Below, piece after piece: positions 44,296-52,880 of a stretch of 64,000 nt of DNA (positions within the stretch are counted from its first letter, which is position 1; each line of letters begins with the position of its first letter). The notes beneath the pieces are model-generated. The model did no database searches, was not told the DNA's origin, and saw only the letters and a list, made by a program, of their open reading frames with translations. Source of the stretch: Rhizobium sp. CCGE531 (lineage in GTDB: Bacteria; Pseudomonadota; Alphaproteobacteria; Rhizobiales; Rhizobiaceae); NCBI RefSeq assembly GCF_003627795.1, contig NZ_CP032684.1, positions 3,015,001 through 3,079,000 on the forward strand, written 5' to 3'. The position numbers were made by a program, and so were the translations under genes.

Positions 44296-44735
44296 AACGA
44301 TGACCTTTCAATCACTCACATAAAGACGTCAACCCAGGAAATACCCGGATGATATTGGACCGATTTTGAGAGGGAAGTTCGTCATTGTCGCGCAGAGTGC
44401 GCCGAGGCAAATCGTCATTCACAAATATCGATAATGCACTTGTATCCGATACGAATATTCTTCACAAGCAGAAACATCTAAAATATCAAAAACTTGGACT
44501 GTCGATCAAAAGCCGACATAGATGATGTCGATTGATAATGCCGCTTATGAGTAGATATTGAAAGGTCCTGTCCTTTGGGCTCCGCCCGCCTGTTTCGCGA
44601 AGGATTGCGGAATTGTATCGCTAATGCCGGACATCTTCTGCTACAGCATGATATCATCCGTGTTGTAGGCGCAGTCGATCAACTTGGGCTATTTGCGACC
44701 AACATCAACATGATACAACCCCCAAGGAGGCTGAT
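44296..44735. other. 440-bp divergent intergenic region upstream of csp
   Basis: AT-rich near csp, as expected for a cold-shock 5' leader, and with a strong ribosome site at its right end for the next gene. No repeat or operator was identified. Confidence 0.4.
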
Positions 44736-44987
44736 ATGACGCCACCGAATAAAGACAGCCTATTCGGCTCCAAGAGACAGGCGCCGACAGACAAAGCGAA
44801 CCAGCTCGATTCCGCGGTCAAGGAAATTCTCGCCAGCGAGCATGCGATCCGCGAGCGAAAAACGGCCCGTCTGCGCGAGCTTCGGCTTGAGAAGGAAGCC
44901 CTGCAATCACCGCCGGAGCCAAAGACAAAGTCCAAACGAAAGGCTCCCAAAAAATCGGGAACGGCTGAAACCGAATCTGACGAATGA
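44736..44987 (+). CDS. Small basic protein of unknown function (83 residues)
   Basis: A very strong ribosome site AAGGAGG (44724-44730) precedes ATG 44736. The middle (AVKEILASEHAIRERKTARL) is predicted helical and charged, and the C-terminal half is rich in lysine, proline and glutamate. No family recognised. It could be a nucleic-acid associated stress protein, but nothing proves it. Confidence 0.65.
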   Translation: MTPPNKDSLFGSKRQAPTDKANQLDSAVKEILASEHAIRERKTARLRELRLEKEALQSPPEPKTKSKRKAPKKSGTAETESDE

Positions 44988-45107
44988 GGTAACGCGACAA
45001 AAACGTTGCGCCTTTTGTGAACACTGCCTCCACGGACCGTGCATTGAATTGAACAGTGGGCCCGGCCTAAATAGCGACCAGAAAGAAATAACAGTCTGGA
45101 GCATCCC

Positions 45108-46661
45108 ATGGTCGTCGGCATCCATCACATCACGCTGATCACCCGCAAGGTACAGGCGAATGTCGATTTCTACGTCGGCTTCCTCGGCCTGCGCCTTGTC
45201 AAGCGCACCGGCGGTTTCGAGGATGCCACGCAGCTTCATCTCATCTATGGCGACGCTAAAGGTTCGCCCGGCTCGCTGATCACCTTTCTCGTCTGGGAAG
45301 ATGGCGCTCCAGGCCGTGCCGGCGTCGGCCAGGTCGGCGAGATTTCACTCGCGATCGATCCGGCAAGCATCGGCTTCTGGCTGACACGCGCCTTGAGCGC
45401 CGGCCTGAAGCCGGAAGGCCCTTCCGAGGAGTTCGGTGAGCCGGTCCTGCGATTGAAGGATCCGGACGGGGTCATCGTCAAGCTTGTGGGAACCACAATT
45501 CTGCGGGCTACGGCTCCGTGGACGAGCGATACCATTCCGCAAGAGCATGCAATCCGGCGTATTCGTGGCGCGACGCTTTTCAGTGAAACGCCCGAGGAGA
45601 CGCAGGCCATCCTTGTCGATCACTTCGACTATCGGCCACAGGCAACCAGCGGAGCGATCAGTCGGCTGGTATCGGCGCCGGGCGATATCCTCGACATCCG
45701 GGATGCGCGCGGCTTCTGGGCAAGCGCTCCGGGCACGGGCACGGTCGATCATGTCGCCTTTCGCGCCAGCGACGATGCGGAATTGCAATCGGTCCACACC
45801 GCGCTGCAGGCAATCAACTCCGGGCCGACGACGATGCATGACCGCAAGTATTTCCGCTCGCTCTACGTCCGCGAGCCCGGCCGAATCCTGTTCGAACTCG
45901 CAACAGACGCGCCGGGCATGCTGGTCGATGAGGACGAGGCAACGCTTGGCACGCGCCTCTTCGCTCCCGGCGACAGTCCGAAGCTTTTGGCCGAGCTGAA
46001 CGTGATCCTGCCGCAGTTCTCCATGCCCGGCGAACCGCGCGTCATCTATCGCGATCTGCCCTTCATCCATCGCTTCTTCACGCCAGAGCGGCCGAACGGC
46101 AATGTCTTCATCCTGCTGCACGGCTCCGGCGCCAACGAAACGACGATGCTGCCGCTCGGCCACAAGATCGACGCCGATGCGACCTTGCTCAGCGTGCGTG
46201 GCCGTGCGCTCGAGGAAGGTGCGCCCCGCTGGTTTCGCCGGACAGGCCCGATGTCCCTCGATCAGGCCGATATCGCCAGCGAGGCCGAAGCCTTTGCCGC
46301 CTTCATCGATGGCGCGATCCATGCCTACGGGATCGATCCGAACCGTATCGTTTATATCGGCTATTCGAACGGCGCCAACCTGCTGAACGCCATGCTGTCG
46401 CTGCATCCGCATCTCATCCGCCGCGCCGTGCTGCTGCGCTCCATGGCCGCGCTGGAAAATCCGCCGGCAGCGGATATGTCGGACACCGAAATACTCGTTA
46501 TCGCAGGCGAGAAAGATCTGTATGGCCCATACGCCGAGCCCCTCGCCGCACGTCTGCGTGATGGCGGCGCAGCGGTTGAGCTGGCGACCGTCCCCGCCGG
46601 CCACGAGTTTGACGATGCCGACGTGCCGGTCATTCAGGCTTGGTTGAAGCAAGACGTGTAG
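45108..46661 (+). CDS. Fused VOC ring-cleaving dioxygenase-like and alpha/beta hydrolase (MhqO-MhqD-like)
   Basis: 517 residues. Residues 1 to about 310 are two VOC modules (GIHHITLITRKVQANVDFYV with the first metal His; DHVAFRASDDAELQSVH; the Glu in RILFELATDAPG). Residues about 325-517 are a carboxylesterase of the phospholipase/carboxylesterase family: LLHGSGANETTM, nucleophile YIGYSNGANLL, and the His in GHEFDDADV. In Bacillus the two parts, MhqO and MhqD, are separate proteins for quinone and hydroquinone detoxification. GGAG precedes the ATG at 45108. Confidence 0.85.
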   Translation: MVVGIHHITLITRKVQANVDFYVGFLGLRLVKRTGGFEDATQLHLIYGDAKGSPGSLITFLVWEDGAPGRAGVGQVGEISLAIDPASIGFWLTRALSAGLKPEGPSEEFGEPVLRLKDPDGVIVKLVGTTILRATAPWTSDTIPQEHAIRRIRGATLFSETPEETQAILVDHFDYRPQATSGAISRLVSAPGDILDIRDARGFWASAPGTGTVDHVAFRASDDAELQSVHTALQAINSGPTTMHDRKYFRSLYVREPGRILFELATDAPGMLVDEDEATLGTRLFAPGDSPKLLAELNVILPQFSMPGEPRVIYRDLPFIHRFFTPERPNGNVFILLHGSGANETTMLPLGHKIDADATLLSVRGRALEEGAPRWFRRTGPMSLDQADIASEAEAFAAFIDGAIHAYGIDPNRIVYIGYSNGANLLNAMLSLHPHLIRRAVLLRSMAALENPPAADMSDTEILVIAGEKDLYGPYAEPLAARLRDGGAAVELATVPAGHEFDDADVPVIQAWLKQDV

Positions 46662-46673
46662 GACTGACACGCG

Positions 46674-46809
46674 GCGTGCCCCCTTCTCCCCTCGGGGAGA
46701 AGGTGCCGACAGGCGGATGAGGGGGTGCCAGCCAAGAGCACGAAAATCCCCGCGTTCAAATCGGTCAGCCCCCTCATCCGACCCTTCGGGCCACCTTCTC
46801 CCCTCGGGG
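46674..46809. repeat. Pair of inverted palindromic repeats bearing CCTTCTCCCC cores
   Basis: CCTTCTCCCC-TC-GGGGAGAAGG at 46682-46703 is a perfect palindrome. A second, inverted copy (46767-46809) has CCTTCTCCCCTCGGGG next to the insertion sequence. Its other half resumes at 48229. Confidence 0.65.
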
Positions 46810-48234
46810 CTATGGCATTCACACATTTGGAATTGCGTATGGAATGATGTTCTGATTCTGTTGCTGCCGGCAGGAGAATTGAGCGATGGATGATTTGAGC
46901 TTGGGACGGTTTGGCGACCGTCGGCTGGAAAAAGGGGGGCGTTCTTGCTGGAGCGCCTGGTTTCGACGGCAGGCCAGGGAATGCGGGTGCGCAAGCTCGG
47001 CGGCAATCGGGCCGGAGAGATCCGCTTGAGCCGGTTCTTGCGCAATGGAGCGGTCGATCCGCAGGCGATGATCGATGAGGCGGCCTTGCGCACGGCTAGC
47101 CGCTGCGCGGATCGGCATATCCTGGCCATTCAGGATACGACGGTGGTCCGCTCCGACGGCGGTGGCGGTCTTTATCTGCATGCGATGATCGGGGTCGACG
47201 CCGACGATGGCGCGATCGTCGGGGCAATCCACGGGCAGTTTCTAAGCCGCGACCAGGGCGAGCGCGGCACGCAGCGCGCGCGTCCGATCGAGGAGAAGGA
47301 GAGCTATCGCTGGCTGGAGGGCGCCGATCGTGCGGCGAAGGTTTGCGCCGCTGCACGCCACATCACCATCATTGCCGACCGTGAAAGCGATATCTACGAG
47401 GCCTTCGCCCGCCGACCCGTCAATGTCGACCTCGTCATCCGGGTTGCGAGGGACCGCAGCCTCGGCAAGGACCAGCCGTCGCTGCTTTGTCTGGCGGATG
47501 CCTTGCCGGTTGCGGTCAACCTAGCCTTTAGCCTGCCGGCCAAGCCGGGCCGCAAGGAGCGCGACACGCAACTGGCGATCCGCTTCAGCGCGGTGACATT
47601 GCTGCCCCCGAAGAACGGCATCTACAGGAAGACCCCGGATGGCGTACGTCTTTATCTGGTGGATGTGCGCGAGACCGCCGCACCACCGGGCGAGACGCCG
47701 ATCCATTGGCGGCTGCTGACAAGCTATGCCGTGTCGGATGCCGACGAGGCGGCGGCGGTCATCGCCCTTTATCGCCGTCGCTGGGCGATCGAGCAATTGT
47801 TCCGCACCCTGAAGACGCAGGGCTTTGATATCGAAGGCCTGCGCATCGAGGACGAGGGCGCGCTGAGCAATTTGGTGATGGCTGCCTTCGTCGCGGCCGT
47901 GATCGTGCAGCAACTGGTCCATGCCCGCGACGGCGCTCCGCCCGGCGCCACCTTGCGCCCCATCGAAGACGCCTTCGAGCCAAGCGACCAGCCGCTGCTG
48001 GAAGCCTTCTGCGCCAAGCTGGAGGGCAAGACCGCCAAACAGAAGAACCCCCATCCCAGAGGGTCGCTGGCCTATGCCGCCTGGGTCTGCGCCCGCCTCG
48101 GCGGATGGACCGGCTACTACGGAAAGCCAGGACCGATCGTCATGCTCGACGGATGGCAACAGTTCCAGGCCGCCAAGCGCGGCGTAGCACTCCTCCTCTC
48201 CGCCGCCGACAATGTGTGAATCCAATAGCCCCGA
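46804..48234 (+). mobile_element. IS4-family insertion sequence inserted in a palindromic repeat
   Basis: About 1.43 kb. Left end TCGGGGCTATGGCATTCACA and right-end complement TCGGGGCTATTGGATTCACA match at 18 of 20 bases and continue into CATT. The transposase fills the element and its stop lies inside the right inverted repeat. Outside, CCTTCTCCCC on the left and GGGGAGAAGG on the right are the two arms of one palindrome. The first six bases of each end may belong to the target instead, giving 46810-48228. A clear direct target repeat is not seen. Confidence 0.85.
46886..48219 (+). CDS. IS4-family transposase, split by a -1 frameshift at A5G6
   Basis: AGGAG and ATG 46886 begin a short frame reading MDDLSLGRFGDRRLEK. 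The catalytic part is in the -1 frame from about 46933 to 48219 (about 428 residues if joined at 46928-46939). Slipping back one base after GAA AAA joins the frames as RRLEKRGAFLLERLV, which reads as an intact family N-terminus. DDE residues are visible in AIQDTTVV, ADRESDIYEAF and the Y-(2)-R-(3)-E-(6)-K block YRRRWAIEQLFRTLK. The frameshift is either programmed at the slippery tract or a disabling mutation. A TTG at 46945 could also start the long frame. Confidence 0.85.
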
Positions 48235-48257
48235 GGGGAGAAGGAACTTGCGGCAGA

Positions 48258-49535
48258 TCACCCCTTGAACGTATATTCCGCGATCGATTCCGGCTTCATC
48301 TCGATCGAGAAGCCCGGAAGGCTCGGTGGCATGTAGGCGGCGTCGCGGATGATGCAGGGGTCGATGAAGTGCTCGTGCAGGTGGTCGACGTATTCGATGA
48401 CGCGGCCGTCCTTGGTGCCTGACACGGCGATGTAATCGATCATCGACAGGTGCTGTACATATTCGCAGAGGCCGACGCCGCCGGCATGCGGCCAGACCGG
48501 GAGCCCGTACTTGGCGGCGATCAGCAGTACCGCCAGAACTTCGTTCAGACCACCCATGCGGCAGGAATCGATCTGGACGATATCGATCGCGCCCTCGGCG
48601 ATGAACTGCTTGAACATGATGCGGTTCTGGCACATTTCGCCGGTCGCAACTTTTACGGGACCGATGGCTTCGCGGATCTTGCGATGTCCGGCAACGTCAT
48701 CCGGGCTGGTCGGTTCTTCGATGAAGAAGGGCTTGGCGAAGGCAAGCTTGCGCACCCAGTCGATCGCCTGATTGACTTCCCATACCTGATTGGCATCGAT
48801 CATCAGATAGCGGTCGGGACCGATCACTTCGCGGGCGATGGTGAGGCGGCGAATATCGTCCTCGAGGTCGCGGCCGACCTTCATTTTCACATGGTTGAAG
48901 CCGGCGTCAATGGCCTCCTGGCACAGGCGACGCAACTTGGCATCGTCATAGCCGAGCCAGCCGGCCGAGGTCGTGTAGCAGGCATAGCCCTCGCGCTCGA
49001 GCGTGGCGATGCGGTCGGCCTTGCCGGCTTCCGCCTTCTTGAGGATGGCAACAGCTTCGTCGCGGGTCAGCACGTCAGTCAGGTAGCGATAGTCGACGAT
49101 ATCGGCGATCTGCTCCGCATCCATCTCCGAAACCAGGCGCCAGACCGGCTTGCCGGCCTCCTTGGCAAGCAGATCCCAGACGGCATTGACGACCGCGCCG
49201 GTCGCCAGGTGCATCGCGCCCTTCTCCGGGCCGATCCAGCGTAGCTGGCTGTCGCTGGTCAGATGCCGCCAGTATTTGCCGGGGTTTTCCAGCACTGTTG
49301 CGAGCTCCGTGCCGACGACCAGATGCCGCATCGCCTCGATCGCCATGCAGCAGATGTCGTTGCCGCGGCCGATGGTGAAGGTCAGGCCATGGCCGGCAAG
49401 TCCCGGCTTGTCGGTATCGAGAATGACATAGGCAGCCGAATAATCCGGATCCGGATTCATCGCATCCGAACCGTCAAGGCTCTGCGATGTCGGGAAGCGC
49501 AAATCGAAAACGCGAAGATTGGTGATGCGCGTCAT
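48258..49535 (-). CDS. L-fuconate dehydratase (enolase superfamily)
   Basis: 425 residues. The KxK base KMKVG, metal ligands in DANQVW, EEPTSPDD and TGEMCQNR, and the catalytic His in WPHAGGVG are the FucD pattern. It removes water from L-fuconate to 2-keto-3-deoxy-L-fuconate in sugar-acid catabolism. The stop is 30 bp from the IS right end, so the IS landed just 3' of this gene. Upstream lies a class III CoA-transferase gene on the same strand. Confidence 0.9.
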   Translation of the reverse strand: MTRITNLRVFDLRFPTSQSLDGSDAMNPDPDYSAAYVILDTDKPGLAGHGLTFTIGRGNDICCMAIEAMRHLVVGTELATVLENPGKYWRHLTSDSQLRWIGPEKGAMHLATGAVVNAVWDLLAKEAGKPVWRLVSEMDAEQIADIVDYRYLTDVLTRDEAVAILKKAEAGKADRIATLEREGYACYTTSAGWLGYDDAKLRRLCQEAIDAGFNHVKMKVGRDLEDDIRRLTIAREVIGPDRYLMIDANQVWEVNQAIDWVRKLAFAKPFFIEEPTSPDDVAGHRKIREAIGPVKVATGEMCQNRIMFKQFIAEGAIDIVQIDSCRMGGLNEVLAVLLIAAKYGLPVWPHAGGVGLCEYVQHLSMIDYIAVSGTKDGRVIEYVDHLHEHFIDPCIIRDAAYMPPSLPGFSIEMKPESIAEYTFKG

Positions 49536-49577
49536 TGGAAAACTCCTTCTAAATCCATCGGCGACCTCTCGATCCCT

Positions 49578-50738
49578 TTAACCAAGGTCGAACTCCTCCC
49601 GGAGTGCCGTATTATGCTCGCCAACGTGCGGGGCCGCACGCTCGAATTTCGGCCGCTGCCCGTCGATGCGGATGGGCGAGCGGGTGGTATGCAGGATGAC
49701 GCCATCATCGCGCCCGACCGTCTGCACCATGTCGAGAACGCGGAAGCCCTCGCTGCCCAGAAGCTCCGGCCAGTTCAGCACCCTCGCGCACCAGATGTCG
49801 GCGGGTTCGAGGATCGCAAGCCAATCGTCAACGTTGCGGGTGGCGATGCGAGCCGCGATCAACGTCTTGATGTCATCGCGCGCGGTGAACCAACTTTTCG
49901 GATCATCGCGATAGGGCGCCAGTTCTTCCATGCCGAGCAGATCGGCAAGCTTGGAAATGGGCGTCATGGCGATGGCGAGATAGCCGTCGGCGGCGGGATA
50001 GACGCCATAGGGGGCTGACAGATAGGCATGGGCGCTGCGAACATGGGAGCGCTCAGGCAGTTGGTTGCCGCTATTCATGTGAACACTCAGCACCTCGACC
50101 TGCAGATCGACCAAGGCCTCGAGCAGGCTGGTCTCCACCAGTCCCCCTTCGCCCGTCACCCCGCGCCGCACCAGAGCCGCAAGAATACCCTGAGCCGCCG
50201 CCGCACCCGCCAGCATATCGCCGATCGCAAGGCCGAAGGGCACCGGCCCCTGCCCCTCATCGCCGTTCAGCCACATCACGCCGGAGCGCGATTGCGCCAG
50301 AAGATCCTGCCCCGGCCGCGAGACCCACGGCCCCTCTTCGCCGTAACCGCTGATCGAGCAATAGACGAGGCGCGGATTGAGCTTGGCTGCAGCTTCATAA
50401 TCCAGCCCCAGCCGTTCGATCACGCCGGGGCGAAAATTCTGCACGAGAACATCGGCCTTGGAGATGAGCTTGCGCAGCGCGCTCATGTCGCGCTCGTTCT
50501 TCAAGTCGATCGCGAGACTCTCCTTAGAGCGGTTGATCGCATGGAAGATCGTCGAATCGCCGCTTTCATGGTCGCTGAGATAGAGCCCGCGCGAGAGATC
50601 GCCCCCGCCTGGCCGCTCGATCTTGATGACCCTCGCGCCGAGATCCATCAGCCGCAGGGTGCAATAGGGACCTGACAGGAACTGGCTCATGTCGACGACA
50701 ACAAGCCCGGCCAGCGGCAAGTCCTTCTTCAACGCCAT
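49578..50738 (-). CDS. Class III CoA-transferase (CaiB/BaiF family)
   Basis: 386 residues. The N-terminus LAGLVVVDMSQFLSGPYCTL, the GARVIKIERPGGGD loop and the catalytic Asp in GLAIGDMLAGAAAAQG are family hallmarks. It transfers CoA between carboxylic acids. The gap to the fuconate dehydratase gene is 42 bp, so one operon is plausible. A regulatory dyad (50833-50855) lies upstream. Substrate unknown. Confidence 0.9.
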   Translation of the reverse strand: MALKKDLPLAGLVVVDMSQFLSGPYCTLRLMDLGARVIKIERPGGGDLSRGLYLSDHESGDSTIFHAINRSKESLAIDLKNERDMSALRKLISKADVLVQNFRPGVIERLGLDYEAAAKLNPRLVYCSISGYGEEGPWVSRPGQDLLAQSRSGVMWLNGDEGQGPVPFGLAIGDMLAGAAAAQGILAALVRRGVTGEGGLVETSLLEALVDLQVEVLSVHMNSGNQLPERSHVRSAHAYLSAPYGVYPAADGYLAIAMTPISKLADLLGMEELAPYRDDPKSWFTARDDIKTLIAARIATRNVDDWLAILEPADIWCARVLNWPELLGSEGFRVLDMVQTVGRDDGVILHTTRSPIRIDGQRPKFERAAPHVGEHNTALREEFDLG

Positions 50739-50832
50739 CGATATTCCTGCCCCCTGACATTGCTCCGGCTGAAGATGCCTCCGCCTCGAGGAACATCCTC
50801 GCCACCGGTTTCTGCGTCGGCCTCAATCTTCT

Positions 50833-50855
50833 TATGTGAATAGTATTTTCACATA
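50833..50855. promoter_or_regulatory. Operator candidate, 8-bp arms with 7-base centre
   Basis: TATGTGAA at 50833-50840 and its complement TTCACATA at 50848-50855 form a perfect dyad between two divergent genes. The spacing does not fit the CRP consensus, where TGTGA and TCACA are six bases apart; here they are nine apart. Confidence 0.5.
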
Positions 50856-50970
50856 TGGATGATTTTTGCAAATGAAAAGAGGAGAGGATATTCGTCAGCC
50901 AACGAGCCTGCCCAGCCGGAAAATGCGCTATGCTTCGCCGAGATTCATGATTGTTGAAAGGAGTTTCAGG

Positions 50971-51384
50971 ATGGCGACGGTAAAATTGCTCGATGATGCG
51001 GAAGCAAACGCAATCCCTGCGGTCAAGGCGGTGTTCGACGATATTCGCGCGGTCCGAAAGTCCGATTTCGTCAACAACTTCTGGCGCGGCCTGGCAAATG
51101 ATCCCGCGCTGCTGAAGCGGACCTGGGAAGGCCTGAAAACAGTCATGATGGCGGAAGGCGCGCTCGATCCGCTGGTACGCGAAATGATCTATATCGCCGT
51201 ATCGACAGCCAACGGCTGCACCTATTGCGTCCATTCCCATACGGCAGCCGCCAGGGCGAAGGGGATGACCGACGCCCAGCACGGCGAGCTGCTGGCGGTC
51301 ATCGGACTGGCCGGACAGACCAACCATCTGGTCACGGCGATGCAGATCCCCGTAGATCCGGAGTTCGATGTAACAGGCCGATAA
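50971..51384 (+). CDS. AhpD-like/carboxymuconolactone decarboxylase-family protein with CxxC
   Basis: 137 residues. The redox motif ANGCTYCVHSHTAAAR has CxxC and the distal His (C-x2-C-x3-H) of AhpD peroxidases. AAAGGAG precedes ATG 50971. It is divergent from the CoA-transferase gene across the dyad at 50833-50855. A strong hairpin follows its stop. Confidence 0.85.
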   Translation: MATVKLLDDAEANAIPAVKAVFDDIRAVRKSDFVNNFWRGLANDPALLKRTWEGLKTVMMAEGALDPLVREMIYIAVSTANGCTYCVHSHTAAARAKGMTDAQHGELLAVIGLAGQTNHLVTAMQIPVDPEFDVTGR

Positions 51385-51390
51385 AACGCA

Positions 51391-51422
51391 GAAGGCCCGC
51401 CGGCACATGCCGGCGGGCCTTC
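51391..51422. terminator. Strong bidirectional hairpin between convergent genes
   Basis: GAAGGCCCGCCGGC and its exact complement around ACAT, a perfect 14-bp stem. On the minus strand a TTTT lies a few bases beyond; on the plus strand no T-run follows. Confidence 0.65.
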
Positions 51423-51443
51423 CACAAACGGTCTTCGCTATTT

Positions 51444-51833
51444 TTAGCGATCCGAGGTTTCCGATGCCTGACTATCTGCCGCAAAGGCAGCGACGCTGAC
51501 GCCGTTGTTCACCGCGAGCAGCCTTTTGCGGACCAGAACGCCCATGACGCGGGCGGCCGTCGAAAAGGTCATCGTGTCAAGCGGACCTTCGCCCTCCCAG
51601 GGCTTGGTCAACCGCTCGGTCACGGCCGAGACGATATTGTTGGGCACGATGTCTGTGCATTCGCGCATGGTTTCGAAAACGACGCTGATGGGATGAATGC
51701 GTCCCTCGAACGTCACAATCGGCTCGGTGACTTCGCTGTCCCACTCCTCGAAGGCGTAGAGTGCCTCACGGAAGAGCTGCTGCAGCGTGATGGGGGCATG
51801 ACCCTCATGAAGGGGCGGCAAGGCATTCGACAT
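51444..51833 (-). CDS. Conserved hypothetical protein (129 residues)
   Basis: No family recognised. The sequence has an acidic C-terminal tail and a central basic segment VMGVLVRKRLL, no signal peptide and no membrane segment. GAAAGGAGACAG precedes ATG 51833. It converges on the AhpD-like gene. Confidence 0.6.
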   Translation of the reverse strand: MSNALPPLHEGHAPITLQQLFREALYAFEEWDSEVTEPIVTFEGRIHPISVVFETMRECTDIVPNNIVSAVTERLTKPWEGEGPLDTMTFSTAARVMGVLVRKRLLAVNNGVSVAAFAADSQASETSDR

Positions 51834-52163
51834 GTCTGTCTCCTTTCAATTGGAAGTCCGGCGCATGTATGAAAGACGATGGTCTCCTTGGAGACCCAAG
51901 CGCTGCTTCTGCTGTCTGGCGCACCTGAAAATGAGGGACTTCGGCGCGGCAAACCATCTTGTGACCGGCGCAACGCGGGAACCACACGAAATGTTCCCAC
52001 CGGTCATGTAACTTGATCAAGTCTATAGATTAATCACGACTTGAAAAGCCTCATTGATAACTTTCTGCAATTCCCTTTATTTTTGAATGGCTTCGCGTAG
52101 AGTGGAACGACAGCGCTCCTGTGGACGGCATGCGAATCTCCCTCCAAAACCGAAAGGACGACC
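51834..52163. other. 330-bp divergent intergenic region
   Basis: AT-richer around 52010-52100, a likely promoter zone for the cupin gene. No repeat, operator or coding signal could be named. Confidence 0.35.
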
Positions 52164-52667
52164 ATGTGCGGCGATCATGAGCATGGGCATCAGGACGGGA
52201 ACGATCACGACCATCAGCCGGTCGATTGGCGTGAACATGGCGTCAAAATCATTCCCGGCAATGCCCTCGATCCGAATACGGCGCAGACCCCGGGCATGAA
52301 CCGCGCGACCGCGATCAACCACGCACGCGCCGGCGCGGAAAAAATCTGGGCGGGAACCGTGACGATCCACGCCAACGCCAAGACCGGCGCCCACCATCAC
52401 GGCGATCTCGAAAGCATCATTTACGTCGTCAAAGGTAAGGCGCGGATGCGCTGGGGCGACAACCTGGAATTCGTCGCCGAAGCCGGCCCGGGTGATTTCA
52501 TCTTCGTGCCGCCCTATGTGCCGCACCAGGAGATCAATGCCAACCGCGATGAAACGCTGGAATGCGTTCTGGTCCGCTCCGGTCAGGACCCGGTCGTCGT
52601 CAATCTCGACATAGAACCCATCGAGAAGCCGGAAGAAGTCCTCTGGAAGGATCCGATTCACCGGTGA
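52164..52667 (+). CDS. Single-domain cupin protein with His-rich N-terminus
   Basis: 167 residues. The N-terminus MCGDHEHGHQDGNDHDHQ is metal-binding in character. The cupin motifs are THHHGDLESIIYVVKGK-like (AHHHGDLESIIYVVKG) and GDFIFVPPYVPHQEIN, supplying His, His, Glu and His metal ligands. AAGGA precedes ATG 52164. Function within the cupin superfamily cannot be named; a metal-responsive or oxygenase role is possible. Confidence 0.75.
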   Translation: MCGDHEHGHQDGNDHDHQPVDWREHGVKIIPGNALDPNTAQTPGMNRATAINHARAGAEKIWAGTVTIHANAKTGAHHHGDLESIIYVVKGKARMRWGDNLEFVAEAGPGDFIFVPPYVPHQEINANRDETLECVLVRSGQDPVVVNLDIEPIEKPEEVLWKDPIHR

Positions 52668-52880
52668 TGCGCTCAATTTTTAGGCAAGTGCCCATTTTGC
52701 CGCATTAATAATCTACTACATTTATAGAAAATTAGTCTGCTCTTTCGCATCGCACTGAAAAGAGTTTTTCAGAACTGCACCGCACAACGCATGATCCTGC
52801 TTCGCGGCGCCAATACGCGTCTGAGATGATTAGTCCGTCAACGAGAAAAACGATCTCGATCATCTGGAACAGGATTTCCC

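Noticed and set aside
45345..47129. 594-codon open frame on the minus strand
   Set aside because: It runs antisense to the VOC-esterase gene and across the repeats and the IS start. Such frames arise from GC bias; the protein has no family character.
50835..50853. CRP/FNR-type site
   Set aside because: TGTGA and TCACA are nine bases apart instead of six, so the CRP consensus spacing is not met.
52668..52880. SAM riboswitch upstream of metQ
   Set aside because: I looked for the SAM-II type conserved core and could not place it; the region is only AT-rich with a plausible promoter.
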